From Allosphingosinicella indica (GTDB lineage: Bacteria; Pseudomonadota; Alphaproteobacteria; Sphingomonadales; Sphingomonadaceae), in the NCBI RefSeq assembly GCF_900177405.1, contig NZ_LT840185.1:1169501-1233500 (forward strand): DNA of 64,000 bases, in the 5' to 3' direction. This document shows positions 16,893-25,038 of the stretch, one piece after another. Below the pieces are notes generated by a model. It was not told where the DNA came from. It worked only from the letters and a program-made list of their open reading frames with translations, and searched no databases. Position numbers and translations under genes: made by a program. Within the stretch, counting starts at the first letter, position 1. The number at the start of each line of letters is the position of its first letter.

Positions 16893-18503
16893 ATGACCGC
16901 CCCGCGCGCATATGATGTCGTCATCGTCGGCTCCGGTGCTGCGGGGCTTACGGCGGCGCTCAACCTCGCCGATCGCTTCAAGGTCGCGGTGCTTGCCAAG
17001 GGGCGGTTCAACGAGGGGTCGACCGCCTGGGCGCAGGGCGGCATCGCCGCGGTGCTGGAGCCAGGCGACAGTTTCGAGCGGCACATCGAGGATACGATGA
17101 TCGCCGGCGCGGGGCTCAACGACCGCAAGACGGTGGAGTTCGTCGTCGAGAATGCGCCCGCCGCGATCGAGCGGCTGGCCGCGCTCGGCGTGCCGTTCAA
17201 TCCGGGCGAGGACGGCGGAGAACGCTGGCACCTGACGCAGGAGGGCGGGCACAGCCACCGCCGCATCGTCCACGTCGCCGACGCGACCGGCTGGGCGGTG
17301 CAAGAGGCGCTGGAGAAGGCGGCGCACGCGCACCCCAATATCGAGCTGGTCGCGGACATGGTCGCGGTCGATCTCGCCACCGGGCGGCACGGCGTCCGCT
17401 ATTCGGGCGCGGGGCATGTCTGGGGCGTCTATGCGCTGCATCGCGGCAGCGGCAAGGTGCAGCTCTTCACCGGCCGCGCGACGATCCTGGCGACGGGCGG
17501 CGCAGGGCGCGTCTATCAATTCTCGACCGCGCCGCGCGGTGCGACGGGCGACGGCATCGCGATGGCGTGGCGCGCGGGCTGCCGTGTGTCGAACATGGAA
17601 TTCAACCAGTTTCACCCGACCTGCCTCTACAATCTGGAGGTCAAAAACTTCCTCATCACCGAGGCGATGCGCGGCGAGGGTGGCCAGCTCAAGATCCCGG
17701 ACACGGTTCCGGGCGTTGGCGGCCACCGCTTCATGCCCGATTTCGACGAGCGCGCCGAGCTTGCGCCGCGCGACGTGGTGGCGCGCGCGATCGATCATGA
17801 GATCAAGCGGCTCGGCCTCGACTATGTCCATCTCGACATCAGCCACAAGCCGGCCGACTTCATCGAGGCGCATTTCCCGATGATCCGCGCGCGCCTCGCC
17901 GAGCTCGGCATCGACATCACCAGGGAGCCGATCCCGGTCGTGCCCGCGATGCACTATACCTGCGGCGGGGTGGTGATCGATCTTGACGGGCGGACCGACC
18001 TGCCCGGCCTCTATGCCGCCGGCGAGGTATCGCAATCGGGGCTGCACGGCGCCAACCGGCTCGCCTCTAACTCGCTGCTCGAATGTTTTGTGTTCGGCGA
18101 GGCGGCGGCGAAGCATATCGGCGCGCACTGGGACGATCTGCCGCCGCCGCCCGCGATCCGCGCATGGGACGAAAGCCGCGTCACCCACTCCGACGAAGAG
18201 GTCGTCGTCCACCACAATTGGCGCGAGATCCGCCGCTTCATGTGGGATTATGTCGGGATCGTCCGCACCACCAAGCGGCTCGAACGCGCGCAGCACCGCG
18301 TCGCACTGCTCCGCCAGGAAATCGACGAATATTACGGCAATTTCCGGGTGACGCCGGATCTCATCGAGCTGCGCAACCTGGTCGAGGTCGCGGGGCTCAT
18401 CGTCCGCTCGGCGCTCCACCGCAAGGAGAGCCGCGGCCTCCACTATACGCTCGACTATCCCGAAACCCGCGCCCGCGCGGTGGACACCGTGCTGGCGCCC
18501 TGA
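16893..18503 (+). CDS. nadB: L-aspartate oxidase
   Basis: 536 aa FAD enzyme that oxidises L-aspartate to iminoaspartate, the first step of de novo NAD synthesis, in the cytosol. The N-terminal Rossmann motif VIVGSGAAGLTAAL (about 10-23), STAWAQGGIAA, the substrate region HQ/FHPTCLY and ASNSLLECFVFGEAAA near 400 are as in NadB rather than in succinate dehydrogenase. The C-terminal helical domain is present. The partners nadA and nadC are not in the window. Confidence 0.93.
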   Translation: MTAPRAYDVVIVGSGAAGLTAALNLADRFKVAVLAKGRFNEGSTAWAQGGIAAVLEPGDSFERHIEDTMIAGAGLNDRKTVEFVVENAPAAIERLAALGVPFNPGEDGGERWHLTQEGGHSHRRIVHVADATGWAVQEALEKAAHAHPNIELVADMVAVDLATGRHGVRYSGAGHVWGVYALHRGSGKVQLFTGRATILATGGAGRVYQFSTAPRGATGDGIAMAWRAGCRVSNMEFNQFHPTCLYNLEVKNFLITEAMRGEGGQLKIPDTVPGVGGHRFMPDFDERAELAPRDVVARAIDHEIKRLGLDYVHLDISHKPADFIEAHFPMIRARLAELGIDITREPIPVVPAMHYTCGGVVIDLDGRTDLPGLYAAGEVSQSGLHGANRLASNSLLECFVFGEAAAKHIGAHWDDLPPPPAIRAWDESRVTHSDEEVVVHHNWREIRRFMWDYVGIVRTTKRLERAQHRVALLRQEIDEYYGNFRVTPDLIELRNLVEVAGLIVRSALHRKESRGLHYTLDYPETRARAVDTVLAP

Positions 18504-18522
18504 CGGGCACCTCTCCGCACTT

Positions 18523-18606
18523 CGTCATTGCGAGCGAAGCGCGGCAATCCATTCTTTGTCGGACACCCGCTGGATCGCCGCGTCGCTACGCGCCTCGCGA
18601 TGACGG
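18523..18606. repeat. Palindromic element, 'gtcattgcgag' family, copy 2
   Basis: CGTCATTGCGAGCGAAGC, GGCAATCCA, then TGGATCGCC and CGCGATGACGG. It forms an imperfect hairpin that fills the gap between the convergent nadB and GFA genes and may act as a terminator for both. Confidence 0.8.
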
Positions 18607-18607
18607 A

Positions 18608-18961
18608 CTAAAGCTTATGCGCGCCGTCGAACGTCGTGATCTCCAGCGCGTCGAGGTCGATATCCTCGGCGCAGCGCAGGTTGATCTCGACCATCATCTT
18701 GCCGTCCGGCCCGGTGCCTTCGGCGAAGGGTGCGCAGCCGCAGGCCGAGCAGAAATGATGCTCGATCGCCTTCTTGTTGAAAAGATAGGTGGTGATCGCG
18801 TCGCGCGGCGTCTCGAGATGGAATTTCTCAGGCGTGGTGAAGTGGTGGAGATTGCCCTGCCGCCGACAGATCGAGCAATTGCACGCCATCGCCTTCGCCG
18901 GCGCATCCTCGTCCACCCGATAGGCGATCTTGCCGCAATGGCAGCTACCGCGAAACGCCAT
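18608..18961 (-). CDS. GFA (CENP-V type) family protein
   Basis: 117 aa. GSCHCGKIAY (6-15), CNCSICRRQG (28-37) and FCSACG give the cysteine pattern of the glutathione-dependent formaldehyde-activating (GFA) fold, which binds two zinc ions. The founding member catalyses glutathione-formaldehyde adduct formation, but most homologues are uncharacterised. It lies downstream of ctrA on the same strand, with a hairpin between them. Confidence 0.85.
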   Translation of the reverse strand: MAFRGSCHCGKIAYRVDEDAPAKAMACNCSICRRQGNLHHFTTPEKFHLETPRDAITTYLFNKKAIEHHFCSACGCAPFAEGTGPDGKMMVEINLRCAEDIDLDALEITTFDGAHKL

Positions 18962-19023
18962 GCCCTGTCTCCTCGTCCGAATCGGGCGCGACTATCGCGC
19001 GCGCGACGGAACGATACAAGAAC

Positions 19024-19045
19024 GGCGCCGCATCGCTGCGGCGCC
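19024..19045 (-). terminator. Hairpin terminator after ctrA
   Basis: Perfect 9-base stem GGCGCCGCA / TGCGGCGCC with loop TCGC, 30 bases past the ctrA stop. On the minus strand it is followed by GTTCTTGTATCGTT, a moderately T-rich tail, which fits intrinsic termination of ctrA. Confidence 0.65.
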
Positions 19046-19074
19046 GCTCCCGGCCCCTCGAATGTGATGGGAAG

Positions 19075-19776
19075 TCAGGCGACCTGCGCCTCGGGCAGTT
19101 CTTCTGGATCGCGCAGCACATAGCCGCGGCCCCATACCGTCTCGATATAATTGTCGCCGCCGCAGGCCGAGGAGAGCTTCTTCCTCAGCTTGCAGATGAA
19201 GACGTCGATGATCTTGAGTTCGGGCTCGTCCATTCCGCCGTAGAGATGGTTGAGGAACATCTCCTTGGTGAGCGTGGTGCCCTTGCGGAGCGAGAGCAGC
19301 TCCAGCATCGCATATTCCTTGCCGGTCAGATGCACTCGCGCGCCATCGACCTCGACGGTCTTGGCATCGAGGTTCACCGCCAGCTTGCCGGTCTTGATCA
19401 CCGACTGCGAATGGCCCTTGGAGCGGCGGACGATAGCGTGGATGCGCGCCACCAGCTCGTCGCGGTGGAACGGCTTGGTCACATAATCATCGGCACCGAA
19501 GCCGAGCGCGCGCACCTTGGAATCCATCTCGGCGACGCCGGAGAGGATCAGGACGGGCGTGCCGACCTTGGCGACGCGCAGCTTCTTCAGCACGTCGTAG
19601 CCATGCATGTCGGGCAGGTTGAGGTCGAGGCAGATGATGTCGTAATCGTAGAGCTTGCCGAGGTCCAAGCCCTCTTCGCCCAGGTCGGTCGTGTAGACGT
19701 TGAAGCCTTCGGCGCCCAGCATCAGCTCGATGCTCTTGGCCGTCGTCGGCTCGTCTTCGATCAGCAGCACGCGCAT
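19075..19776 (-). CDS. ctrA: Cell-cycle response regulator CtrA
   Basis: 233 aa. Receiver domain (1-120) with acidic residues E7/D8, phospho-acceptor Asp51 (CLDLNLPD) and Lys in TKPF; winged-helix DNA-binding domain (about 125-225) with [20 protein letters not shown] and [15 protein letters not shown]. This is the CtrA-specific OmpR-type sequence. CtrA controls motility, division and replication genes in alphaproteobacteria; in sphingomonads it is mostly linked to motility and envelope functions. A perfect CtrA box lies about 100 bases upstream, so autoregulation is likely. Confidence 0.97.
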   Translation of the reverse strand: MRVLLIEDEPTTAKSIELMLGAEGFNVYTTDLGEEGLDLGKLYDYDIICLDLNLPDMHGYDVLKKLRVAKVGTPVLILSGVAEMDSKVRALGFGADDYVTKPFHRDELVARIHAIVRRSKGHSQSVIKTGKLAVNLDAKTVEVDGARVHLTGKEYAMLELLSLRKGTTLTKEMFLNHLYGGMDEPELKIIDVFICKLRKKLSSACGGDNYIETVWGRGYVLRDPEELPEAQVA

Positions 19777-19875
19777 ATGGCAAGGCCCCCTGCTTTGCGG
19801 TGTCGGTCGTTGTTAACCGTCGGAATTTCCACACCGGAAAGATTTGTTAATCACGCGATAAATGAAGTTAAAAGG

Positions 19876-19890
19876 TTAATTCCGGGTTAA
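19876..19890. promoter_or_regulatory. CtrA-binding box
   Basis: TTAA-TTCCGGG-TTAA, an exact TTAA-N7-TTAA. It sits between ctrA (start 19776, leftward) and the pseudouridine synthase (start 19959, rightward). Additional TTAA half sites lie at 19813, 19847 and 19868. The motif is the known CtrA recognition sequence. Which of the two promoters it controls is inference. Confidence 0.75.
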
Positions 19891-19958
19891 ACGGGCGCGC
19901 GTTGCGATAGGGGATGCAATCGTTGCGCATCGGCAACAGCACGTGCAGTGGTTTTACT

Positions 19959-20615
19959 ATGTGGCAGGACCGTATTCTTTTTCTCGATGGCGAGGCGCTC
20001 GTCATCGACAAGCCCGCAGGCATGGCGGTGCATCCCGGGCCGCGCACGCCGCGCAGCCTGGAGGATTTTCTGGGCGATCTCCGCTTCGGCTTCCGCCGCC
20101 TGCCGCAGCCCGTCCACCGGCTCGATCGCGACACGTCGGGCTGCCTCCTGCTCTCGCGCAATCCCAAGGCGCATGTCCGTTTCAATCAGGCGTTCGAGGC
20201 GGGCGCGGTGCGCAAATCCTATCTCGCAGTGCTCGACGGCGTGCCGGACAAGGCCGAGGGTACGATCGATCTGCCGCTCGCCAAGGTCTCCAGCGCGGAG
20301 GCGGGCTGGCGGATGGTCGGCGATGCGGGCGGCAAGCGCGCGGTGAGCCACTGGCGCGTTGTCGCCGAGGCGAAGGGCCGCGCGCTCGTCCATTTCACGC
20401 CCGAGACCGGGCGCACCCATCAGCTCCGCGTCCACGCCGCGAGCGGCCTCGGCCTGCCGATCTCCGGCGATCCGGTCTATGGCGCCGGCAAAGGCCCGAT
20501 GCTGCTCCACGCCTGGACGCTGGCCTTCGATCGCGACGGCAAAGCGCCGGTCGAGGCCAAGGCCCCGTTGCCGCCGAGCTTCCCCTACGCCGGCTTCCCC
20601 GATGCCCCCGGCTGA
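19959..20615 (+). CDS. RluA family rRNA/tRNA pseudouridine synthase
   Basis: 218 aa from the ATG at 19959 (MWQDRILFLDGEALVIDKPA); an upstream ATG at 19914 would extend into the CtrA-box region. HRLDRDTSG (53-61) holds the catalytic Asp56. ARFHFTPETGRTHQLR-like sequence and LHAW complete the fold. There is no S4 domain, so it resembles the RluA/TruC branch. RNA target unknown. It overlaps arfB by 14 bases. Confidence 0.87.
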   Translation: MWQDRILFLDGEALVIDKPAGMAVHPGPRTPRSLEDFLGDLRFGFRRLPQPVHRLDRDTSGCLLLSRNPKAHVRFNQAFEAGAVRKSYLAVLDGVPDKAEGTIDLPLAKVSSAEAGWRMVGDAGGKRAVSHWRVVAEAKGRALVHFTPETGRTHQLRVHAASGLGLPISGDPVYGAGKGPMLLHAWTLAFDRDGKAPVEAKAPLPPSFPYAGFPDAPG

Positions 20616-21015
20616 CCGCTTCCCGGTGCCGGAGGATGCGCTGGAGGAGCGGTTCATCGCCGCCAGCGGCCCGGGCGGGCAGAACGTCAACAAGGTCGCG
20701 ACCGCGGTGCAGCTGCGCTGCGATGTCTTCCGGCTCGGCCTCGCACCTTATGCTTATGCCCGGCTGAAGGAGCTTGCCGGCAGCCGGATGACCGCGGGTG
20801 GCGAGATCGTCATCACCGCGCAGCGCTTCCGCACGCAGGAAGCGAACCGAGCCGATGCCCGCGCCCGGCTTGAGGAACTGATCGCCAAGGCCCATGTCCG
20901 TGCGCCCAAGCGGGTGAAGACCAAGCCAAGCAAGGCCGCCAAGGCGCGGCGGGTGGATGCGAAGGTCAAGCGCGCGACAGTGAAGCAGGGCCGCGGCAAA
21001 GTGCGGCTCGACTAG
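20602..21015 (+). CDS. arfB: Peptidyl-tRNA hydrolase ArfB (YaeJ)
   Basis: 137 aa. GPGGQNVNK (23-31) carries the GGQ that hydrolyses peptidyl-tRNA on stalled ribosomes. The basic C-terminal tail (KTKPSKAAKARRVDAKVKR) is the part that sits in the empty mRNA channel in ArfB. This is a tmRNA-independent ribosome-rescue factor. The start ATG is inside the end of the pseudouridine synthase gene, indicating coupling. Confidence 0.93.
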   Translation: MPPADRFPVPEDALEERFIAASGPGGQNVNKVATAVQLRCDVFRLGLAPYAYARLKELAGSRMTAGGEIVITAQRFRTQEANRADARARLEELIAKAHVRAPKRVKTKPSKAAKARRVDAKVKRATVKQGRGKVRLD

Positions 21016-21140
21016 ATCCTCCCCGAGCACGCTCGGGGAGGGGGACCGTCCGAAGGACGGTGGAGGGTATGCTGACGCAGCAAGGCCCCTCCACCATGCT
21101 GGGCATGGTCCCCCTCCCCCGGCTTCGCCGGGGGAGGATG
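21016..21140. repeat. C/G-rich double-hairpin element, copy 2
   Basis: ATCCTCCCC-GAGCACGCTC-GGGGAGG on the left and CCTCCCCC-GGCTTCGCC-GGGGGAGGAT on the right, with the inner pair GGTGGAGGG / CCCCTCCACC. The outer ends are complementary. It separates arfB and msrC, and its right end touches the msrC ribosome site. Confidence 0.8.
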
Positions 21141-21152
21141 GGAAGGACAGGC

Positions 21153-21662
21153 ATGTACAATTTCAAGATCGCAACCGACGACAAGGCCGAGCTCTATCGG
21201 CAGGTGACCGAGGCGGCGGATGCGCTGACCCGCGGGGAGCCCGACGCGATCGCCAATATGGCCAACGTCGCGGCGCTGCTGTTCGAGAGCCTGCCCGGTC
21301 TCAACTGGGCGGGCTTCTACCGCAATGTCGGCGGCGAGCTGGTGCTGGGCCCGTTCCAGGGCCGCGCGGCGTGCATCCGCATCCCCTTCGGCAAGGGTGT
21401 GTGCGGTGCGGCCGCGGCGACGCGCGAGGTGCAATGCGTTGCCGATGTTCATGCTTTCCCCGGCCATATCGCCTGCGACAGTGCATCGGCGTCCGAGCTG
21501 GTGGTGCCTATCGTCCATGACGGCGCGCTGATCGGCGTGCTCGATCTCGACAGCCCGGCGAAGGCGCGGTTCGACGATGCCGACGTTATCGGCTGTGTCG
21601 AATTGGTACGGCGGATCGCGGCGCGGCTGGCGTCGGTAGAAAAGGCCGCGATCGAAGGTTAA
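21153..21662 (+). CDS. msrC: Free methionine-(R)-sulfoxide reductase (GAF domain)
   Basis: 169 aa GAF-domain enzyme. The three conserved cysteines C84 (GKGVCGAA), C95 (VQCVADV) and C108 (GHIACDS) match the catalytic and resolving residues of fRMsr, which reduces free methionine-R-sulfoxide with thioredoxin. NWAGFYR and SELVVPI are family motifs. Start is ATG 21153; upstream in-frame ATGs lie within the repeat and are unlikely. Confidence 0.92.
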   Translation: MYNFKIATDDKAELYRQVTEAADALTRGEPDAIANMANVAALLFESLPGLNWAGFYRNVGGELVLGPFQGRAACIRIPFGKGVCGAAAATREVQCVADVHAFPGHIACDSASASELVVPIVHDGALIGVLDLDSPAKARFDDADVIGCVELVRRIAARLASVEKAAIEG

Positions 21663-21712
21663 CACCGCATCAGGGCTCCCGCGCCTCGCCGGGGCTGGCA
21701 GGGGATGATGCG

Positions 21713-22759
21713 ATGAAGAGGCTTTCCGTCCTGGGGTTGAGCGCCGCCGTGCTGGCATCGGCCGCCGCCCACGCACAGACCGTCGATCCGCCCGAAAAGT
21801 GGGAGGATACGCCCGACGCGCGGCTCAACCTGCCGAACCGCCCGCAAGCGGGCGTGAGCTGGCAGACGCCTGCGCCCGCCGCCACGCCGGCCCCACCCGC
21901 AGCGCCGGCGCCCGGGCCTGCCCCGCAAGCCGCGTCGCGCCCGGCCCCGCCGCCTGCCGCGCGACCTGCACCAGCGCCGGTCGCCTCGCGTCCCGCGCCG
22001 CCGCCCGCGGCGCGTCCGGCACCTGCGCCCGTCGCATCGCGTCCTACGCCGCCGCCTCCGGCAGCACGCCCGGCCCCGCCGGTGGTTGCCGAGCGCGCGG
22101 CTCCCGCGCCGCGCCCGCCGGTCGCCGTCGCCGAGCGTCCCGCGCCGCCGCCTTCTGCGAAGGCCGCGCCGCAGCACCACGCGCATCACGCGTCGAACGA
22201 TTATGCCGATTATCGCCGCGTCGATCGCGGCGGGCAGGTCGATCGCTACTGGTCCGGCGACGACTACCGCGTCCGCGATCCGCACCGTTACGGCTTCGCG
22301 CCGCCGCATGGCGACGAGCGCTGGGTGCGCTATTATGACGACGCCTTGCTGGTCGATCGCCGCGGCACCGTGCGCGACGGCCGCTACGGGCTCGACTGGG
22401 ATCAATATGGCGACGGCTGGGGCTATGACGATCGCGGCATCCCCGCCTATGTCGGCGATGGCGACTTCTACCCCGACGAGCAGGACTATGCCTGGGTGGA
22501 AGACCACGATCCGCGCGGGCCGGCCTATGGCTATGCTTATGAGGGCGGCGCTCCGGCCTATCCCTATGGCTACGGCTATTACCCGTACGGCTATTATTAT
22601 GCCTATGGGCCGGTAACGATCACCGAGACGACGGTGACCACCGAACCCGTTGTCACCAAGCATACTTATTATGTCGACAAGGTCGTCCGCCACACGCCGA
22701 AGCGGAAGCTGCGCAAGGTGAAGGCGAAGGCGGTGCCCTATCCGGGCGAGCGCGGCTGA
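21713..22759 (+). CDS. Secreted Pro/Ala-rich protein with RcnB-like domain
   Basis: 348 aa. Signal peptide about 1-21 (cleavage after AHA), a Pro/Ala-rich region about 53-150 with three tandem 17-residue units, and a C-terminal Tyr/Gly/Asp-rich half that includes YRVRDPHRYGFAPPHGDERW, the pattern of RcnB / DUF3300-type periplasmic proteins. E. coli RcnB affects nickel/cobalt homeostasis; here the role is unknown. Probably periplasmic or envelope-linked. Start is ATG 21713. Confidence 0.75.
   Translation: MKRLSVLGLSAAVLASAAAHAQTVDPPEKWEDTPDARLNLPNRPQAGVSWQTPAPAATPAPPAAPAPGPAPQAASRPAPPPAARPAPAPVASRPAPPPAARPAPAPVASRPTPPPPAARPAPPVVAERAAPAPRPPVAVAERPAPPPSAKAAPQHHAHHASNDYADYRRVDRGGQVDRYWSGDDYRVRDPHRYGFAPPHGDERWVRYYDDALLVDRRGTVRDGRYGLDWDQYGDGWGYDDRGIPAYVGDGDFYPDEQDYAWVEDHDPRGPAYGYAYEGGAPAYPYGYGYYPYGYYYAYGPVTITETTVTTEPVVTKHTYYVDKVVRHTPKRKLRKVKAKAVPYPGERG
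21932..22084 (+). repeat. Three tandem 51-base coding units
   Basis: Within the RcnB-like gene, residues 74-124 are three consecutive 17-residue units of the form ASRPAPPPAARPAPAPV, the third diverged (Thr for Ala, extra Pro). The unit length is a multiple of three, so unit number can change without loss of frame. Confidence 0.8.
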
Positions 22760-22770
22760 GGACTGTAATA

Positions 22771-22847
22771 TGTGCTCCGGCGAAAGCCGGAGCCCAGTCG
22801 CAAGCGGAAGACTGTGTCTGGGCCCCGGCTTTCGCCGGGGAACACAC
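22771..22847. repeat. 'ctccggcgaaagccggag' palindromic element, copy 1
   Basis: TGTGCTCCGGCGAAAGCCGG, AGCCCAG, then CTGGGCCCCGGCTTTCGCCG and GGGAACACA. Two hairpins within a larger inverted repeat, located between the convergent RcnB-like and universal-stress genes. Copy 2 is at 26448. Confidence 0.8.
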
Positions 22848-22857
22848 AAACGCCGCG

Positions 22858-23310
22858 CTAGGTCAGCCGGTCGAGCGCTTCATCTTCGAGCGTGCCGGGG
22901 ACGATCATCAGAGGGCAGGGCAGGCTGCCCGCGGCGCTGCCGGCGAAGTGGCTGACCAGCGGCCCCGGCGCGCCTTCCGCGGCGCCGAGCACCAGCGCCG
23001 CGATGTCGTCGCGTTCCTTCAGGAATTCGGTGACCGCCTTGATCGGCTCGCCCTGCTTGACGGTGATCGAGGGGCGGATGCCGGCCTCTTCGACGATCGC
23101 GCCCGAAGCCTGCGCCACCATCGCCTCGGCACGGAGCCGCGCTTCTTCTTCCATCGTCGCCTGGACGCCGCCCCATTGCACGAACTCGGCGGGCGGGATC
23201 AGCGCGAGGATTTCGACGCTGCCGCCGGTGCGCGCGGCGCGGCGCGCGGCAAAGCGCAGTGCGGCGCGCGCCTCCTTGGTCTCGTCGATGACGACCAGAT
23301 AGGCCCTCAT
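22858..23310 (-). CDS. Universal stress protein family
   Basis: 150 aa from the ATG at 23310. YLVVIDETKEARAALRFAARR at the N-terminus and LVLGAAEGAPGPLVSHFAGS toward the C-terminus match the UspA fold; the second region corresponds to the ATP-binding loop G2xG9xG(S/T), here GAAEGAPGPLVSHFAGS, partly conserved. Role in stress survival is by family only. It diverges from pdhC. Confidence 0.88.
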   Translation of the reverse strand: MRAYLVVIDETKEARAALRFAARRAARTGGSVEILALIPPAEFVQWGGVQATMEEEARLRAEAMVAQASGAIVEEAGIRPSITVKQGEPIKAVTEFLKERDDIAALVLGAAEGAPGPLVSHFAGSAAGSLPCPLMIVPGTLEDEALDRLT

Positions 23311-23446
23311 GATTGCAGTCCCCCTCTTGCCGGAATGCTGCGCCAGAACCGCCCCTGATGCAAGGCGGCGCGCCCGCCCGGCCCTTGACCCGCCCGCCGC
23401 CCTGCGCTTTTGAAGCAGGGCCGAGCGCAGCGAGGACACGCCCACC

Positions 23447-24790
23447 ATGCCAATCGAACTCAAGATGCCCGCCTTGTCTCCGACGATGGAGGAAGGGACG
23501 CTTGCCAAATGGCTGGTGAAGGAGGGCGACAGCGTCGCGTCGGGCGACATCCTCGCGGAGATCGAGACCGACAAGGCGACGATGGAGTTCGAAGCGGTCG
23601 ACGAGGGCACGATCGCCAAGATCCTGATCCCCGAAGGATCGGACGGCGTGAAGGTGGGCGAGGTGATCGCGCTGATCGCCGCTGAGGGCGAGGATGCCTC
23701 TGCCGCCGCGAGCGCGCCCGAGAAGAAGAAGGAAAAGGAAGAAGAAAAACCCACCCCCAGCCCCTCCCTGAAAGAGGGAGGGGAGCAAGACGGGAAGTCG
23801 GACGCTCCTGCACAATCTTCCCCTTCCTCCCAGGGAGGGGACCGAGGGGTGGGTGCGGCCGTGAAGGCGGACGCGCCCAAATCCAATGAGGATCGCGTCA
23901 AGGCGAGCCCGCTGGCCCGCCGTCTCGCCGAGCAGAAGGGCATCGACCTTTCGGGCATCACCGGCTCCGGCCCGGGCGGCCGGATCGTCAAGGCTGACCT
24001 CGACGGCGGTGCGGCCGCGCGTCCGGCGCAGCCCGAGCGAGCGGCCGGCGATGCGCCCAAGCCCGCCGCCGCGACGCCGAGCCAGCCAGTCGAGACCGAC
24101 ATCCCGCACGAGGCGGTCAAGCTCTCCAACATGCGCAAGACGATCGCGCGCCGCCTGACCGAATCGAAGCAGCAGATCCCGCACATCTATCTGACCGTCG
24201 ACATCCAGCTCGACGCGCTGCTGAAGCTGCGCTCGCAGCTCAACGCCTCGCTCGAGGCGCGCGGCGTGAAGCTGTCGGTCAACGACATGCTGATCAAGGC
24301 GCTCGCCGTCGCGCTGATCGAGGTGCCGGAGTGCAACGTCAGCTTCGCGGGCGATCAGCTCCTGAAGTTCGGCCGCGCCGACATTTCGGTGGCGGTGTCG
24401 ATCCCCAATGGCCTCATCACGCCGATCATCACCGGCGCCGACACCAAGTCGCTCTCCGCGATCGCCACCGAGATGAAGGATCTCGCCGGCCGCGCCAAGG
24501 AGGGCAAGCTGCAGCCCAATGAATATCAGGGCGGCACCGCCTCCATCTCGAACATGGGCATGTTCGGCATCAAGGCGTTCGATGCGGTGATCAACCCGCC
24601 GCAGGCGATGATCATGGCGATCGGCGCGGGCGAGAAGCGCCCCTATGTGATCGACGAGTCCTTGCAGATCGCGACCGTGATGAGCGCCACCGGCAGCTTC
24701 GACCACCGCGCCATCGACGGCGCCGACGGCGCGAAGCTGATGCAGGCCTTCAAGCGCCTGGTCGAAAGCCCGCTGGGGATGATTGCTTGA
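23447..24790 (+). CDS. pdhC: Pyruvate dehydrogenase E2, dihydrolipoamide acetyltransferase
   Basis: 447 aa. One lipoyl domain (1-80) with the lipoylated Lys43 in ETDKATMEF, an E3-binding domain (about 150-186, [23 protein letters not shown]) and a catalytic domain (about 218-447) with FDHRAIDG (His420, Asp424). It transfers acetyl groups to CoA in the PDH core. The linker at residues 102-136 is encoded by a palindromic repeat (23750-23854), an in-frame 35-codon insert flanked by charged KKKEKEEEK. The E1 genes are not in the window. A small guest ORF and the E3 gene follow. Confidence 0.95.
   Translation: MPIELKMPALSPTMEEGTLAKWLVKEGDSVASGDILAEIETDKATMEFEAVDEGTIAKILIPEGSDGVKVGEVIALIAAEGEDASAAASAPEKKKEKEEEKPTPSPSLKEGGEQDGKSDAPAQSSPSSQGGDRGVGAAVKADAPKSNEDRVKASPLARRLAEQKGIDLSGITGSGPGGRIVKADLDGGAAARPAQPERAAGDAPKPAAATPSQPVETDIPHEAVKLSNMRKTIARRLTESKQQIPHIYLTVDIQLDALLKLRSQLNASLEARGVKLSVNDMLIKALAVALIEVPECNVSFAGDQLLKFGRADISVAVSIPNGLITPIITGADTKSLSAIATEMKDLAGRAKEGKLQPNEYQGGTASISNMGMFGIKAFDAVINPPQAMIMAIGAGEKRPYVIDESLQIATVMSATGSFDHRAIDGADGAKLMQAFKRLVESPLGMIA
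23750..23854 (+). repeat. Palindromic element inside pdhC, in frame
   Basis: 105 bases from CCCACCCCCAGCCCCTCCCT to AGGGAGGGGACCGAGGGG plus TGGGT, complementary ends, with an inner hairpin CCCCTCCCT-gaa-AGAGGGAGGGG. Same layout as the intergenic elements at 49376 and 62566. It has no stop in the pdhC frame and a length divisible by three, and encodes Pro, Ser, Gly, Gln and Asp-rich linker sequence. Confidence 0.85.
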
Positions 24791-25038
24791 TTGACGAGTG
24801 GTGGCGCAAGCAGTTTCTGAGCCTGCTTCGCAAGGAGCAAATGGGGGCGGAGCCAGCTTCGCTCACCGCACGATGGTCAGTCTTGGCGTCCCTTACGTGG
24901 CCTCACCGCCGCAAGCGCGTATCGTTCATAGTTCCGGATCACATCTACCATTTTCTCGATGACCCGGACATTCGCTCCAAGGACCGTCGCTATGCCGAAG
25001 GCCAGTGGCGTTTAGCAGAGGATTGGCTCAATGCCTGA
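24787..25038 (+). CDS. Small guest ORF between pdhC and lpd, unknown
   Basis: 83 aa from TTG 24787, which overlaps the pdhC stop as TTGA; ATG 24841 is an alternative (65 aa), preceded by AAGGAG at short spacing. It ends 8 bases inside lpd. Residues include [26 protein letters not shown]; mostly polar, no signal peptide, no family recognised. By hand count about 57% G+C, clearly lower than the flanking pdh genes, which suggests a later arrival. Tight overlaps on both sides imply translational coupling within the pdh operon. Confidence 0.6.
   Translation: MIDEWWRKQFLSLLRKEQMGAEPASLTARWSVLASLTWPHRRKRVSFIVPDHIYHFLDDPDIRSKDRRYAEGQWRLAEDWLNA

Noticed and set aside
15720-18443. 907-codon frame antisense to the ABC ATPase and nadB
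   Set aside because: It runs through two real genes and a repeat; only lack of stop codons at high GC keeps it open.
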